Positions 1 to 8,700 of a stretch of 64,000 nt of DNA are shown here, one piece after another; position 1 is the stretch's first letter, and each line of letters opens with the position of its first letter. Position numbers and translations under genes: made by a program. The notes below the pieces were generated by a model. That model saw nothing but the letters and a program-made list of their open reading frames with translations, was not told where the DNA came from and ran no database searches. The stretch spans positions 186,001 through 250,000 of the forward strand of contig NZ_PRKW01000005.1 in assembly GCF_002927275.1 (NCBI RefSeq), written 5' to 3'. This DNA is from Arthrobacter pityocampae. GTDB taxonomy: Bacteria; Actinomycetota; Actinomycetes; Actinomycetales; Micrococcaceae.

Positions 1-35
1 CGGGCGGGACCATCGGATATGAAAGCAGGTCACTG

Positions 36-866
36 ATGCCGGCACCCACGGGACCTTCCTCGACGCCCCCTCCCGCAGGCAACCACTCCGATGGTCATGC
101 TGCCGCCCCTCTCGCCGGTCATCATCCACTCGACTCGGGGTCGTCGGAGGCGGTGGTGTTCTCCGACCTCATCCAGGATCTGGTCCTGGACAGCACCGAT
201 ATCGGCGGGTTCCTGCACGATGTCGCCCGGCACGCGGCCAGCAGCCTGTCCGCCCCGGACTCCGAGGTTCACTGCGCTGTCCTGCTGGTGCGGCCACGCA
301 TGAAGGGGACCATGGCCGGCAGCAGCCCCGAGGCCACGGCGATGGACGAGGTTCAGTTCCAGTACGACGACGGGCCCTGCCTGCGGGCCGCACGGGAGCA
401 GGCACCGTGTGTCGTGGAGGACTTCCAGACCGATTCCCGCTTCGGCCAGTACACCCCCGCGATCCTCCACGCCGGTATCCGGTCCGCCCTCGGGGTTCCC
501 ATACCCCTCGAGGGTGAGGCGATCGCGGCACTGGATTTGTACTCCACCCGGGCGGGCGAATTCGACGCCGAACGCACCCAGGCGGCACTCCACCTCGCCG
601 CGGAGGCCTCCCGGGCGCTGCGGACCGCTATACGGATCGCGCACTTCGCCGACACCGCGACGAACTTGCGAGCCGCGATGGACAGCCGTGCGACGATCCA
701 ACTCGCGGCAGGCATCATCATGGGACAGAACAGGTGCAGCCACGACACGGCGATAGCCATCCTGAAGTCCGCCTCGAGCAGCAGGAACATCAAACTCAAG
801 GACGTCGCCGCCGCAGTCGTGCTCTCCATCGGCCAACAACCACCTGCCGCCCACTTCGACGGCTGA
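36..866 (+). CDS. GAF and ANTAR domain protein (putative RNA-binding antiterminator)
   Basis: A 276-aa soluble protein. After a low-complexity Pro/Gly/His-rich lead of about 35 residues there is a GAF sensor domain (about 45-195) with the family signature DDGPCLRA near residue 111, then an ANTAR domain (about 210-268) with the typical LAAGIIM helix. ANTAR proteins bind hairpins in nascent RNA and prevent termination; GAF domains sense small ligands or redox state. Ligand and RNA target are unknown. It is the first of three related GAF-ANTAR units in the first 3.4 kb. There is no sensor kinase next door, so the GAF domain is probably the direct input. Confidence 0.85.
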   Translation: MPAPTGPSSTPPPAGNHSDGHAAAPLAGHHPLDSGSSEAVVFSDLIQDLVLDSTDIGGFLHDVARHAASSLSAPDSEVHCAVLLVRPRMKGTMAGSSPEATAMDEVQFQYDDGPCLRAAREQAPCVVEDFQTDSRFGQYTPAILHAGIRSALGVPIPLEGEAIAALDLYSTRAGEFDAERTQAALHLAAEASRALRTAIRIAHFADTATNLRAAMDSRATIQLAAGIIMGQNRCSHDTAIAILKSASSSRNIKLKDVAAAVVLSIGQQPPAAHFDG

Positions 867-1034
867 ATCCGACCCCGCCCGCAAGGCGCTCCTCGCATTC
901 AGAGCCAGAAAGTAGGCAGCACAAAAGGTGGGCAGCGCGGGGAACTCCTTCCGGTGGTGCGGGTGGAGCTATATGATTTTCACCGGATGCTGCGTGAGCG
1001 GGATCTGTTGGGGGTTGAGCAGACAGCCCTACCG

Positions 1035-1053
1035 GCAGGGGTGACACCCCTGG
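1035..1053 (+). other. Leader hairpin upstream of a GAF-ANTAR gene
   Basis: CAGGGGT-GAC-ACCCCTG forms a 7-bp perfect stem with a three-base loop, ending about 22 nt before the GTG of the next GAF-ANTAR gene. Flanking CAGCCC (1024-1029) and GGGCTG (1052-1057) could form an alternative, overlapping outer pairing. The hairpin is seen directly; a role as a target of the ANTAR proteins is inference only. Confidence 0.35.
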
Positions 1054-1074
1054 GCTGGACAGTTAAGGCCGATC

Positions 1075-1827
1075 GTGAATACCACCCCTCAACCCTCCTC
1101 ATCCTCGTCGTTGGCATTTCCGCCGGAGTTGCTGGCGATCTTCGGGCGTACCAACGGGCACCTCCTCACCGAGCAGACCGCGCACGACGCGGTCGACGGT
1201 CTGGCGGGAATCGCCCGGGACATCATCGGCGCCGCCGAGGACGCCGGGGTGAGCCTCATCGACACGGATGGCACCCGCATGAGCGTCGGCGCGACCGACC
1301 CGCGCGTCCTCGAAGCCGATGACCAGCAGTACGAGCTCGGCCAGGGACCCTGCATCAGCGCCTGGCAGTCGGGTGAGCCCGTCTACATCGCCGACACCCA
1401 CACCGATGACCGGTTCCCGCAGTGGACTACCAGGGTCACACCGCTCGGTATCCGGTCCTGCCTCAGCGTGCCCCTGCTGCACACACCGGCGGGACTCGGG
1501 GCGATGAAGGTCTACTCGGACACGGTCGACGCGTTCACCGGCGAGGACCGCCGGCTGCTGACCAATCTCGCCCGCTCCGCCGCGACCCTCCTCGGACACA
1601 TCCAGGCCAGCGACACGCCGCAGCGGATCAGCGAGGATGTGAAAGCGTCCCTGGCCGAACGGGACACCATCGGCATCGCCCGCGGCATCCTGATGGAACG
1701 CTTCGACCTGGACCGGCAAGCGGCCATGAATCATCTGATCGACCTCGCCACCGACACGCACACCACCATCGGCCATGTGGCCGCCATGATCAGTGAGCGG
1801 AGTCCAGGCGCCAGCGAGGCTCCATGA
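1075..1827 (+). CDS. GAF and ANTAR domain protein, second copy
   Basis: A 250-aa protein from a GTG start, with a GAF domain (about 30-170; GQGPCISAW near residue 95) and a C-terminal ANTAR domain (about 185-242; SLAERDTIGIARGILMERF). It has the same architecture as the gene at 36-866 but has diverged. Its stop overlaps the ATG of the next gene (ATGA), so the two are translationally coupled. It probably acts as a ligand-responsive antiterminator. A stable hairpin lies just upstream of its start. Confidence 0.85.
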   Translation: MNTTPQPSSSSSLAFPPELLAIFGRTNGHLLTEQTAHDAVDGLAGIARDIIGAAEDAGVSLIDTDGTRMSVGATDPRVLEADDQQYELGQGPCISAWQSGEPVYIADTHTDDRFPQWTTRVTPLGIRSCLSVPLLHTPAGLGAMKVYSDTVDAFTGEDRRLLTNLARSAATLLGHIQASDTPQRISEDVKASLAERDTIGIARGILMERFDLDRQAAMNHLIDLATDTHTTIGHVAAMISERSPGASEAP

Positions 1828-2237
1828 TGAACGAGCACACCCCCGAGCACTCCCCTGAGCGCCCCCCTGAGGACCAACGACGGCGCACCTTGCACGCCAT
1901 CCACTGCAGCGGACTCAACGTGCAGAACGTGTGGATCCGCTACTTCTCCCTCACCGGGAACGTCAGCGAGTTCGAGATCGACGCCTACCTCAACGGCGCG
2001 ATCACCCTCACCGCCCTGGACCGGGACCTCGTTTCCCACGCCGTGAACGAACTCATCACCGAAACACCACCCCCACCCGCCGCCCCCTACAGCGACCACC
2101 CGGAGGATCCGGTGGTCATGGCGGCCCTGAGCGGTCAGGAGAACCGAGACGCTCTCGACGGCCTCGTGAACGCGGACGACATGGATGAAGTCGACGAGGT
2201 GGACGACGGGTCAACAGGAGCCGGTGAGGGCACGTAG
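1824..2237 (+). CDS. Hypothetical protein coupled to the GAF-ANTAR gene
   Basis: A 137-aa acidic protein of unknown function. The centre reads VWIRYFSLTGNVSEFEIDAY, then a segment with NELI near residue 80; the C-terminus is very Asp/Glu-rich. The same central block recurs, fused to an ANTAR remnant, at about 3190-3350, so the family appears twice here, each time directly after an ANTAR domain. The four-base overlap with the upstream gene suggests a matched partner or modulator of the antiterminator. No catalytic motif or membrane segment is visible. Confidence 0.75.
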   Translation: MMNEHTPEHSPERPPEDQRRRTLHAIHCSGLNVQNVWIRYFSLTGNVSEFEIDAYLNGAITLTALDRDLVSHAVNELITETPPPPAAPYSDHPEDPVVMAALSGQENRDALDGLVNADDMDEVDEVDDGSTGAGEGT

Positions 2238-2370
2238 ACGAACACGGTCCCAGGACCCGCGGCGGTCACAGGCGGGGGATCCAATACGGACACAACGGCG
2301 GACATCCTGAAAGACAGACCGTGGCCCTGGCAGGTGAAGGACCGCGGGAAAACGCCGTCGAAAAGGCTTC

Positions 2371-2940
2371 GTGAAAAGAGGCGTGGGGCTGTTGACAGCG
2401 ACTGTGTTGTCGGTGGCCATCAGTGGGTGTTCCGGCTCGGGCGTGCGCTCGAGCGAAGCCGCGGGCGCGGCAGCTGCGTTCCACGCGGCCGCAGCCGACG
2501 CCGACTACGAGGGCGCATGTGCGATGCTCACCCGAGCCGCACGCACAACACTGGAGGACGGGCAGGAGGGCTCCTGCCCTGTCCGGCTGACCGCCACGGG
2601 ACTGAGCCGGACCGACACGGCGGGTGGTGTCGTGTCGGGCAGTGTTTTCGGCCGGAACGCGCAGGTGATCATGGATGGGGACACCCTTTTCCTGACTCTG
2701 GCTGGTGGCCGGTGGAAGGTAACGGGCGCCGGTTGCGTCGCCCGCGACGAGCCTGAGCGCCTGGGCGGAGCAGCGCCCCATCATCATCCGGGACACCCGG
2801 CAGGAGGCCCGCTGGCCGAAGTGGATCACAGCCGTCAAGGACCTGCCCCTGCGCTCCGTCCTGAGCGCCCCCCTGACCACCGAAGGACGGCACATCGGTG
2901 CCATCAAGGTGTACTCCCCCGCCGCCCACGCTTTCGATGA
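2371..2940 (+). CDS. Putative lipoprotein ORF, 3' end read out of frame into GAF sequence
   Basis: A GTG start opens a clear lipoprotein signal: Lys-Arg, a hydrophobic stretch, then the lipobox VAISGC at about residues 15-20. The mature part (about 21-120) is a small secreted-type domain with Cys residues in EGACAM, GSCPVR and GAGCVA. From about residue 126 the composition turns His/Pro/Arg-rich and makes no sense as a protein. In the neighbouring frame the same bases (from about 2747) encode a GAF domain. I infer that the true lipoprotein ended near the junction and that a rearrangement fused its 3' end to a broken GAF-ANTAR gene. Expression as annotated is uncertain. Confidence 0.55.
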   Translation: MKRGVGLLTATVLSVAISGCSGSGVRSSEAAGAAAAFHAAAADADYEGACAMLTRAARTTLEDGQEGSCPVRLTATGLSRTDTAGGVVSGSVFGRNAQVIMDGDTLFLTLAGGRWKVTGAGCVARDEPERLGGAAPHHHPGHPAGGPLAEVDHSRQGPAPALRPERPPDHRRTAHRCHQGVLPRRPRFR

Positions 2941-3415
2941 CCCTGTAGTGGTCTTTCTCATCCAGCGGCTGGCCGCACCCGCCGCCGTCCTGCTCGGGAA
3001 CGTCCGGGACCGGGAAGCGGCCCAGCGGTTGAACTCCGACCTGGCAGAAGCCCTCGCCAACCGGGACATGATCTCCAGGGCCCAAAGGGTGCTGATCGAG
3101 CGGATGAATCTCAGCGCGGAGGAATCCCCGGCAGTCCTGCTCACCGCCGCCCGCGAAGCCATGGACGCATCCGCCCTGGCCCTCCATTCCGTCTGGTTGC
3201 GCTACTTCAGCTTCACCGGCACCGCCGGCGAGTTCGAGATCGACGCCTACCTCAACGGATCGATGGACCTCCCGACCCATGAGCGCGACCTCGTCGCCCA
3301 CGCCGTCAACGAACTGATCGACGAACTCCCCCCACGCCTCATGGCCCCCTACAGCACCAACGGGACCAGCGCCCAGTACGACCTCGACCCCTCACAGGAA
3401 GATACCGCCCCCTGA
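2747..3415 (+). pseudogene. 5'-truncated GAF-ANTAR gene fused to the downstream hypothetical family
   Basis: Read in the frame of the 3413-3415 stop, the sequence starts at SLSAWAEQRPIIIRDT, matching the middle of a GAF domain (compare PCISAWQSGEP in the gene at 1075). It continues through the GAF C-terminal half and a partial ANTAR domain (ALANRDMISRAQRVLIERMN). It then passes without a stop into VWLRYFSFTG-x6-EFEIDAYLNG, the block of the 1824-2237 protein. The GAF N-terminus, the last ANTAR helix and the head of the downstream family are missing. A 168-aa product could still start at GTG 2909, but the ANTAR domain would be incomplete. Confidence 0.65.
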
Positions 3416-3515
3416 CGCAGCACCACTCCGGGCCCGGAACAGCCTGCCTCGGTGGACGCCGCGTTCCTTCGCCGCATTGGTCTCGGCGGCGGAACCGCCT
3501 CATGAAAGATCGAGG

Positions 3516-5021
3516 CTAGGTGAAGCTGATGGCTGACCATGACACGGGTGGCAGCGTCACCGTGAGTGTCCCTTCGTCGACCGAGACTCCGTCGAGTGGT
3601 TTGAGGCCGACCCGGTTCTGGTCCTCGAACGTGTTCTTCGCGTAGACGTCGTCATCGTGCAGGGTGAGCGCCTCGGCGATCGTAGTGGCCTCGAGATCGG
3701 TGACGTCGATCGAGACGTCGATCGATTCGGTTCGGCTGCGGTTCACGAGGAACACCGCCGACGAGCCGGTCTCTACATCCATCGTTGCCACGGCGTCGAC
3801 GAGGGGCGCGCGGCCGTAGACGGAGGTCTCGTAGGTGTCCACCTCGATGGTCGGGCGAAGGATCTCGCCGCGGGCCAGGCGTGCTGTGACCGAAAACGGG
3901 AAGAAGGTGCTCTGACGCCACGCTGCACCACCCGGTTCCGTCCTGATCGGCGCGATGACGTTGACGAGTTGAGCCAGGGACGCAGCTGTGACTCTGTCGT
4001 GGTTCTTGAGCAGGGTGATCAGGAGGTTGCCGAGCACTACGGCGTCGGCGACGGAATAAACGTCCTCGAGTTGGCGGGGCGCATAAGTCCACTGGTCGTC
4101 GACCTCGCCGGAGGCCTGGTGCTCGTCGAGGTACCAGATGTTCCACTCGTCGAAGGACAGGTTGATGGTCTTGTCGCTGCGCAGTTTGTGTTTGACGTGG
4201 TCGGCGGCGGCGACAACGGCTTGGATGAAGTACTCCATGTTCAATGACGAGGCGAGGTAGGAATCGAGGTCGCCGCCGCGCTCCTGGTAGTACGCGTGGC
4301 AGGAGATGTAGTCCACGTGTTCATAGGCGTGTTCGAGCACGATGCGCTCCCAGTCGCCGAAGGTGGGCATCGAGGAGCCGGAGGATCCACAGGCTACGAG
4401 TTCCAGGGTCCTGTCCGCCGCTTTCATGGCCTGTGCGGTGCGGGCAGCGATCTGACCGTAGGCGTCGGCGCTCATGTATCCGGTCTGCCAGGGTCCGTCC
4501 ATCTCGTTGCCGAGACACCACATGCGGATGCCGTAGGGCTCTACGGCGCCGTTGGTGACCCGTTGGTCGCTCAGTGCCGTTCCTGATGGGTGGTTGGCGT
4601 ACTCCAGGAGGTCGAGGGCACTGTCGATCCCGCGGGTCCCGAGATTCACGGCCATCATCAACTCGGATCCGGTGAGTTTGCACCAGCGGGCAAACTCGTC
4701 GATGCCCACCTGGTTCGACTCCAGAGCATGCCAGGCGAGGTCACGGCGCACCGGGCGCTGATCGCGTGGGCCCACACCGTCCTCCCACCGGTAACCGGAG
4801 ACGAAGTTGCCGCCCGGGTAGCGGATCGTTGTCGCGCCGAGCTCCTTGACCAACTCGACCACGTCGAGCCGGAATCCGTCCTCGTTGGCGGTGGGATGAT
4901 CCGGCTCGTGGATCCCGCCGTACACACACCGGCCGAGGTGCTCTACGAACGAACCGAAGATCCTGCGATTCAGGGGTGCGACGACCGCCGAACGCGGAAT
5001 GACAATACGGGCATGGGTCAC
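3516..5021 (-). CDS. Alpha-L-arabinofuranosidase, GH51
   Basis: A 501-aa enzyme of normal GH51 length. It removes arabinofuranosyl side chains from arabinoxylan or arabinan oligosaccharides by a retaining mechanism. The acid/base glutamate is E173 in CLGNEMDGP and the nucleophile is E292 in LSFDEWNIWY; the N-terminal IFGSFVEHLGRCVYGGI block is typical. There is no signal peptide, so it works in the cytoplasm on imported oligosaccharides. It is the last gene of a leftward operon with GH10, GH3 and an ABC importer, about 45 bp after the xylanase gene. Confidence 0.93.
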   Translation of the reverse strand: MTHARIVIPRSAVVAPLNRRIFGSFVEHLGRCVYGGIHEPDHPTANEDGFRLDVVELVKELGATTIRYPGGNFVSGYRWEDGVGPRDQRPVRRDLAWHALESNQVGIDEFARWCKLTGSELMMAVNLGTRGIDSALDLLEYANHPSGTALSDQRVTNGAVEPYGIRMWCLGNEMDGPWQTGYMSADAYGQIAARTAQAMKAADRTLELVACGSSGSSMPTFGDWERIVLEHAYEHVDYISCHAYYQERGGDLDSYLASSLNMEYFIQAVVAAADHVKHKLRSDKTINLSFDEWNIWYLDEHQASGEVDDQWTYAPRQLEDVYSVADAVVLGNLLITLLKNHDRVTAASLAQLVNVIAPIRTEPGGAAWRQSTFFPFSVTARLARGEILRPTIEVDTYETSVYGRAPLVDAVATMDVETGSSAVFLVNRSRTESIDVSIDVTDLEATTIAEALTLHDDDVYAKNTFEDQNRVGLKPLDGVSVDEGTLTVTLPPVSWSAISFT

Positions 5022-5066
5022 AACTTCATCCTGTCCATAGTTACGTGTGGCGCGATCACGCCGGGG

Positions 5067-6323
5067 TCAGCGGAATCGGACGGTGTCCGTTCCGCGCCCC
5101 CGCGAGAGCGAGACCGGCGCACTCTGCCCGTCGCGCTCGATCACGTAATCACCGGAGAAACCCGTGATCGACAAGCGTGCGTCATGATCCGTGCGCATCG
5201 ACGTTCGCGGCAGCCACCATTCGCCCTTGATCAGCGACTGCAGTGCGTGGAACGAGGGTTTCGGCGTGCCGTCGGCGCGAACCAGCCCGCCGGGCGCGCC
5301 GAGCCACGCTCCGTCGTCGGTGAACCCCCAGTAGGTGATGGCCTGTACGGCTGGGTGGCCCACGAGGGAGCGATAGTGGCGGACGATCTCGTCCGCCTGC
5401 CTGGCCTCTCCCTCGGGCGTCGATGGCCAGGATGGGATCTGATAGTCGTTGAGGTCGACGATCTCCGGCGGCATGAGGTCCCCCGACACCAGAGTCGTCT
5501 CGGTCAGATGGAGGGGCAGCCCGAAGCGGGCGAATCGGTCGACCATCGCGAGCATGGTCTCTTCTCCCCAGTACCCCTGATGCATGTGCGTCTGCAGCCC
5601 GATCGCATCCACGGCGATCCCCGCTTCAAGAACGCGCCCGATCAGAGCTTCGTAGTCGCTCGACAGGTCGAAGTCGTTCAGGACGAGCGTCGCCGAAGGA
5701 TTCGAGGCGCGAGCCTCCTCGAACGCGAGCTGAATCATGGGCACGCGACCAATGCTCTGCGCGAGCCGGGTGATGCCGTTCTCCTCTGCCGTGAACACGG
5801 GCATGATGACGACTTCGTTGATGGCGTCCCACGTGTCGATGACGCCGGAGAAGTCGGTCACCTCACGGCGGATCCTCTCGCGTTGCAGCCGCTCGATCTC
5901 CGCCACCGGCAGACCGGTGAGCCACTCGGGCGCGAGCGTGTGCCAGGTCAGCGGATGCCCCTTCACCGTCACTCCGTGCTCAGCGAACCACGAGGCGGTC
6001 CGGAGAAGTCTTCGGGTGTCGGGTTTGCCGCGGGTCGGCTCGAATCCTCGCCAGTAGAAGGGGAGGGTCGCCGTGTTGAAGAGCTCGAGCCACATCGTCC
6101 CGAGCTCCGGCAGGCCGGTCGGCCCCGCCCCGCCGAAGACGGGCTCCGCCGCGGCATCCTGCTCGGTCTCCCCGTTGGCGAGCGGGATGAAGTCGAAACC
6201 GATGTTGCCGAAGGCGAAATGATGACGCTGCTGTTCGACAGTCACATCCGCGTTGCGCACAGGGTTTCCTGCGGAGTCCAGCACGGTGACCTGCGCGGTC
6301 ACCCGGCGGTGATCGACACTCAC
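5067..6323 (-). CDS. Endo-1,4-beta-xylanase, GH10, without signal peptide
   Basis: A 418-aa protein. An N-terminal beta-rich module (about 1-45) precedes a GH10 barrel with acid/base E170 in TWDAINEVV and nucleophile E275 in LHLTETT. GH10 enzymes cleave the beta-1,4-xylan backbone. The N-terminus has no secretion signal, which suggests cytoplasmic action on short xylo-oligosaccharides rather than on polymer. The GTG start overlaps the stop of the upstream GH3 gene by four bases, so translation is coupled. Confidence 0.9.
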   Translation of the reverse strand: MSVDHRRVTAQVTVLDSAGNPVRNADVTVEQQRHHFAFGNIGFDFIPLANGETEQDAAAEPVFGGAGPTGLPELGTMWLELFNTATLPFYWRGFEPTRGKPDTRRLLRTASWFAEHGVTVKGHPLTWHTLAPEWLTGLPVAEIERLQRERIRREVTDFSGVIDTWDAINEVVIMPVFTAEENGITRLAQSIGRVPMIQLAFEEARASNPSATLVLNDFDLSSDYEALIGRVLEAGIAVDAIGLQTHMHQGYWGEETMLAMVDRFARFGLPLHLTETTLVSGDLMPPEIVDLNDYQIPSWPSTPEGEARQADEIVRHYRSLVGHPAVQAITYWGFTDDGAWLGAPGGLVRADGTPKPSFHALQSLIKGEWWLPRTSMRTDHDARLSITGFSGDYVIERDGQSAPVSLSRGRGTDTVRFR

Positions 6324-8692
6324 GAGGTGCTTCGAGCGATCTCGTTGAAACTCGGGTGGAAGGACCGGTCGAAGCCCACGACGCGGGCGTCACCGGAGAG
6401 CTGCACCGAGTGCGTGATCCGCAGGTCGGTGCTCGACGCTCCGAGAGCAAGGACGATCTCCCCCGGTTCGACGACCCGTGCGCCGTTTCGGCCGGTGAAG
6501 CCGGTGACATCTGCGGGAACGTGGATCGAGAGCTCGACGGACTCGCCCGGCTCCAGGTCGACGCGCTGGAAACCGACCAGACGCTGCACCGGGCGCACCA
6601 CTGACGCGACCGGGTCGTGGACGTAGATCTGGACGATTTCCGTCCCGGAACGGTCCCCGGTGTTGCGGAGGCGGAGGCCGAGGGTCGCCGTGCCGTCGAC
6701 TCCGACCGTATCCGGCCCGTGCTGGCCGGCGCTCCAGTCAAAGGTCGTATACCCGATCCCGTGCCCGAACGCGAAGGCCGCGGTCGGGTCGATGCTCGAC
6801 ACTCCGTTGGAGCGCGCCAGGGGAGCGGCCAGGTATGTGGACGGCTGCGTTCCCTCTGAGGCCGGGATGCTGACAGGCAGGCGTCCGCTCGGATTGACCC
6901 GGCCGGAGAGGATGCCGGCGAGCGCGGCGGTTCCTTCTTCTCCAGCGAAGAACGCCTGCACGATCGCGCCGGCGCCCGTGACAGCGGATCCCAGTGCGTA
7001 CGGTCGTCCGGCGAGCAGGGTGACGACGGCAGGAGTCGATGTTGCCAGGACGGCGTCGAGGAGGTCTTGTTGGGCACCGGGCAGACGGAGCGACTCGACG
7101 TCGCAGCCTTCACCGCTGGTGCCGCGGCCGAACAGCCCGGCCCGGTCACCGAGGGCGACGATGACGACGTCGGCCCGCGTTGCAGCATCGACCGCTGCGG
7201 AGATCCCTGCGGTTTCTCCGCCGTCGATCGTCGTGCCCGGCACGTATTCGATGTCGGCTTCGGGGAACTCGGTGCGGAGGCTTTCCAGCAGGGTGGGCAG
7301 TTCGATACCGAGGGACGTGTCAGGATGCTGCACGCCGACATGCGCAGGGAACGAGTAGCAGCCGAGAACGGCGAAGGGGTCGTCGGTCGTCGGCCCGACG
7401 ACGGCAATCCGGCACGGGGCGGCGAGCGGAAGGGTGCCGTCGTTGCTCACAAGCACGATGGACTGTTCGGCGATCTCGCGGGCGACCGCCCGATTGGCGG
7501 CGCTGTCCAGGTCGACGGTGCCGCGGATGCCTTCCGCGTTGTCCACGTCGACGCCCCGCAACGCTTCGGGTGTGGCATCCCAGTCAGGATCAAGCAGTCC
7601 GAGTTCGACCTTCTGGCGCAGCACACGCCGGAGGGCACGATCTATGACAGCCTCGGGCAGGTCACCCGACCGGACCGCTTCAGCCAGCGGCGCGCCGAAG
7701 GTCTTCACCGTCGGCAGTTCGACGTCCACGCCCGCGGTGAGCGCGAGAGCAGCCGCCTCGCCCCACGAACCCGCGACGCCGTGAAGCAGTTTCAGGAAGG
7801 CGATCCCGAAGTAGTCGGCCACGACGGTGCCGTCGAAACCCCAGGTATCGCGCAGGACTCCAGTGAGCAGCGACTCGTCAGCCGCGGATGGAACGCCGTC
7901 GACGTCGGTATATGAGTGCATCACCGAACGCGGCCTGCCGTCCCGCACGACCATCTCGAACGGGACGAGCAGCACGTCGGCGAGTTCACGCGGACCGACC
8001 GAGACCGGCGCGAGGTTACGGCCGGCTTTCGACGCCGAGTATCCGACGAAGTGCTTGAGAGTTGCGACGATCCCCGCGGACTCGAGGCCACGGACGTACG
8101 CCGTGCCGATGGTGCCGATGAGATACGGGTCCTCACCGATGGTCTCCTCGACGCGACCCCAGCGGGCATCCCGCACCACGTCGAGCACCGGGGCAAGGCC
8201 CTGGTGGATGCCGACCGAGCGCATGTCGGAGCCGATGCGGTGTGACATCCGCTCGATGAGCCCCGGATTGAACGAGGCCCCCCAGGCGAGGGGGACCGGA
8301 TAGGCGGTGGCCCCCCAGGTGGCGAAGCCGGCGAGGCACTCCTCATGCGCAACAGCCGGGATGCCGAACCGGTTGGATGCCGCGATCCGGCGCTGGCTGC
8401 GGAGGAGGGACAGCGCTCCGAGCGCCGGGTCGACCGGAGCCGAGCCGAACGGCCGAGTCAACTGACCGAGCCCGTTCGGCAGGAGCGCATCGAGGTCGAC
8501 GACGTCGTCCATGTCGTTCTGATGCGGGGCAACGTCCCCGCCTTCACTGGACGCGCCGACCCAGACGCCGAACAGCTGGGCGATCTTCTCCTCGAGCGTG
8601 AGCTCGGTGAGGAGTGCCTCGGCGCGGTCGGTGGCGGATGCTGTGACGTCGTGCCATGCCGGCGCGGTCGTCGTGGATGTCGTGGTGCTCAA
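6320..8692 (-). CDS. Glycoside hydrolase family 3 (beta-xylosidase or beta-glucosidase)
   Basis: A 790-aa cytoplasmic enzyme with the full GH3 layout: N-terminal barrel, alpha/beta sandwich and C-terminal fibronectin-III-like domain (about 685-765). The predicted nucleophile is D293 in GTVVADYFG; the substrate-binding KHF motif lies near 213. Sequence alone does not separate beta-xylosidase from beta-glucosidase. The company of a GH10 xylanase and a GH51 arabinofuranosidase favours release of xylose from xylo-oligosaccharides. The gene sits 8 bp downstream of the ABC permease gene. Confidence 0.9.
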   Translation of the reverse strand: MSTTTSTTTAPAWHDVTASATDRAEALLTELTLEEKIAQLFGVWVGASSEGGDVAPHQNDMDDVVDLDALLPNGLGQLTRPFGSAPVDPALGALSLLRSQRRIAASNRFGIPAVAHEECLAGFATWGATAYPVPLAWGASFNPGLIERMSHRIGSDMRSVGIHQGLAPVLDVVRDARWGRVEETIGEDPYLIGTIGTAYVRGLESAGIVATLKHFVGYSASKAGRNLAPVSVGPRELADVLLVPFEMVVRDGRPRSVMHSYTDVDGVPSAADESLLTGVLRDTWGFDGTVVADYFGIAFLKLLHGVAGSWGEAAALALTAGVDVELPTVKTFGAPLAEAVRSGDLPEAVIDRALRRVLRQKVELGLLDPDWDATPEALRGVDVDNAEGIRGTVDLDSAANRAVAREIAEQSIVLVSNDGTLPLAAPCRIAVVGPTTDDPFAVLGCYSFPAHVGVQHPDTSLGIELPTLLESLRTEFPEADIEYVPGTTIDGGETAGISAAVDAATRADVVIVALGDRAGLFGRGTSGEGCDVESLRLPGAQQDLLDAVLATSTPAVVTLLAGRPYALGSAVTGAGAIVQAFFAGEEGTAALAGILSGRVNPSGRLPVSIPASEGTQPSTYLAAPLARSNGVSSIDPTAAFAFGHGIGYTTFDWSAGQHGPDTVGVDGTATLGLRLRNTGDRSGTEIVQIYVHDPVASVVRPVQRLVGFQRVDLEPGESVELSIHVPADVTGFTGRNGARVVEPGEIVLALGASSTDLRITHSVQLSGDARVVGFDRSFHPSFNEIARSTS

Positions 8693-8700
8693 GGGAAGTC

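Noticed and set aside
4590-6626. 678-codon plus-strand open frame opposite the GH51 and GH10 genes
   Set aside because: The minus-strand genes carry complete catalytic motifs; this frame is a high-GC antisense shadow.
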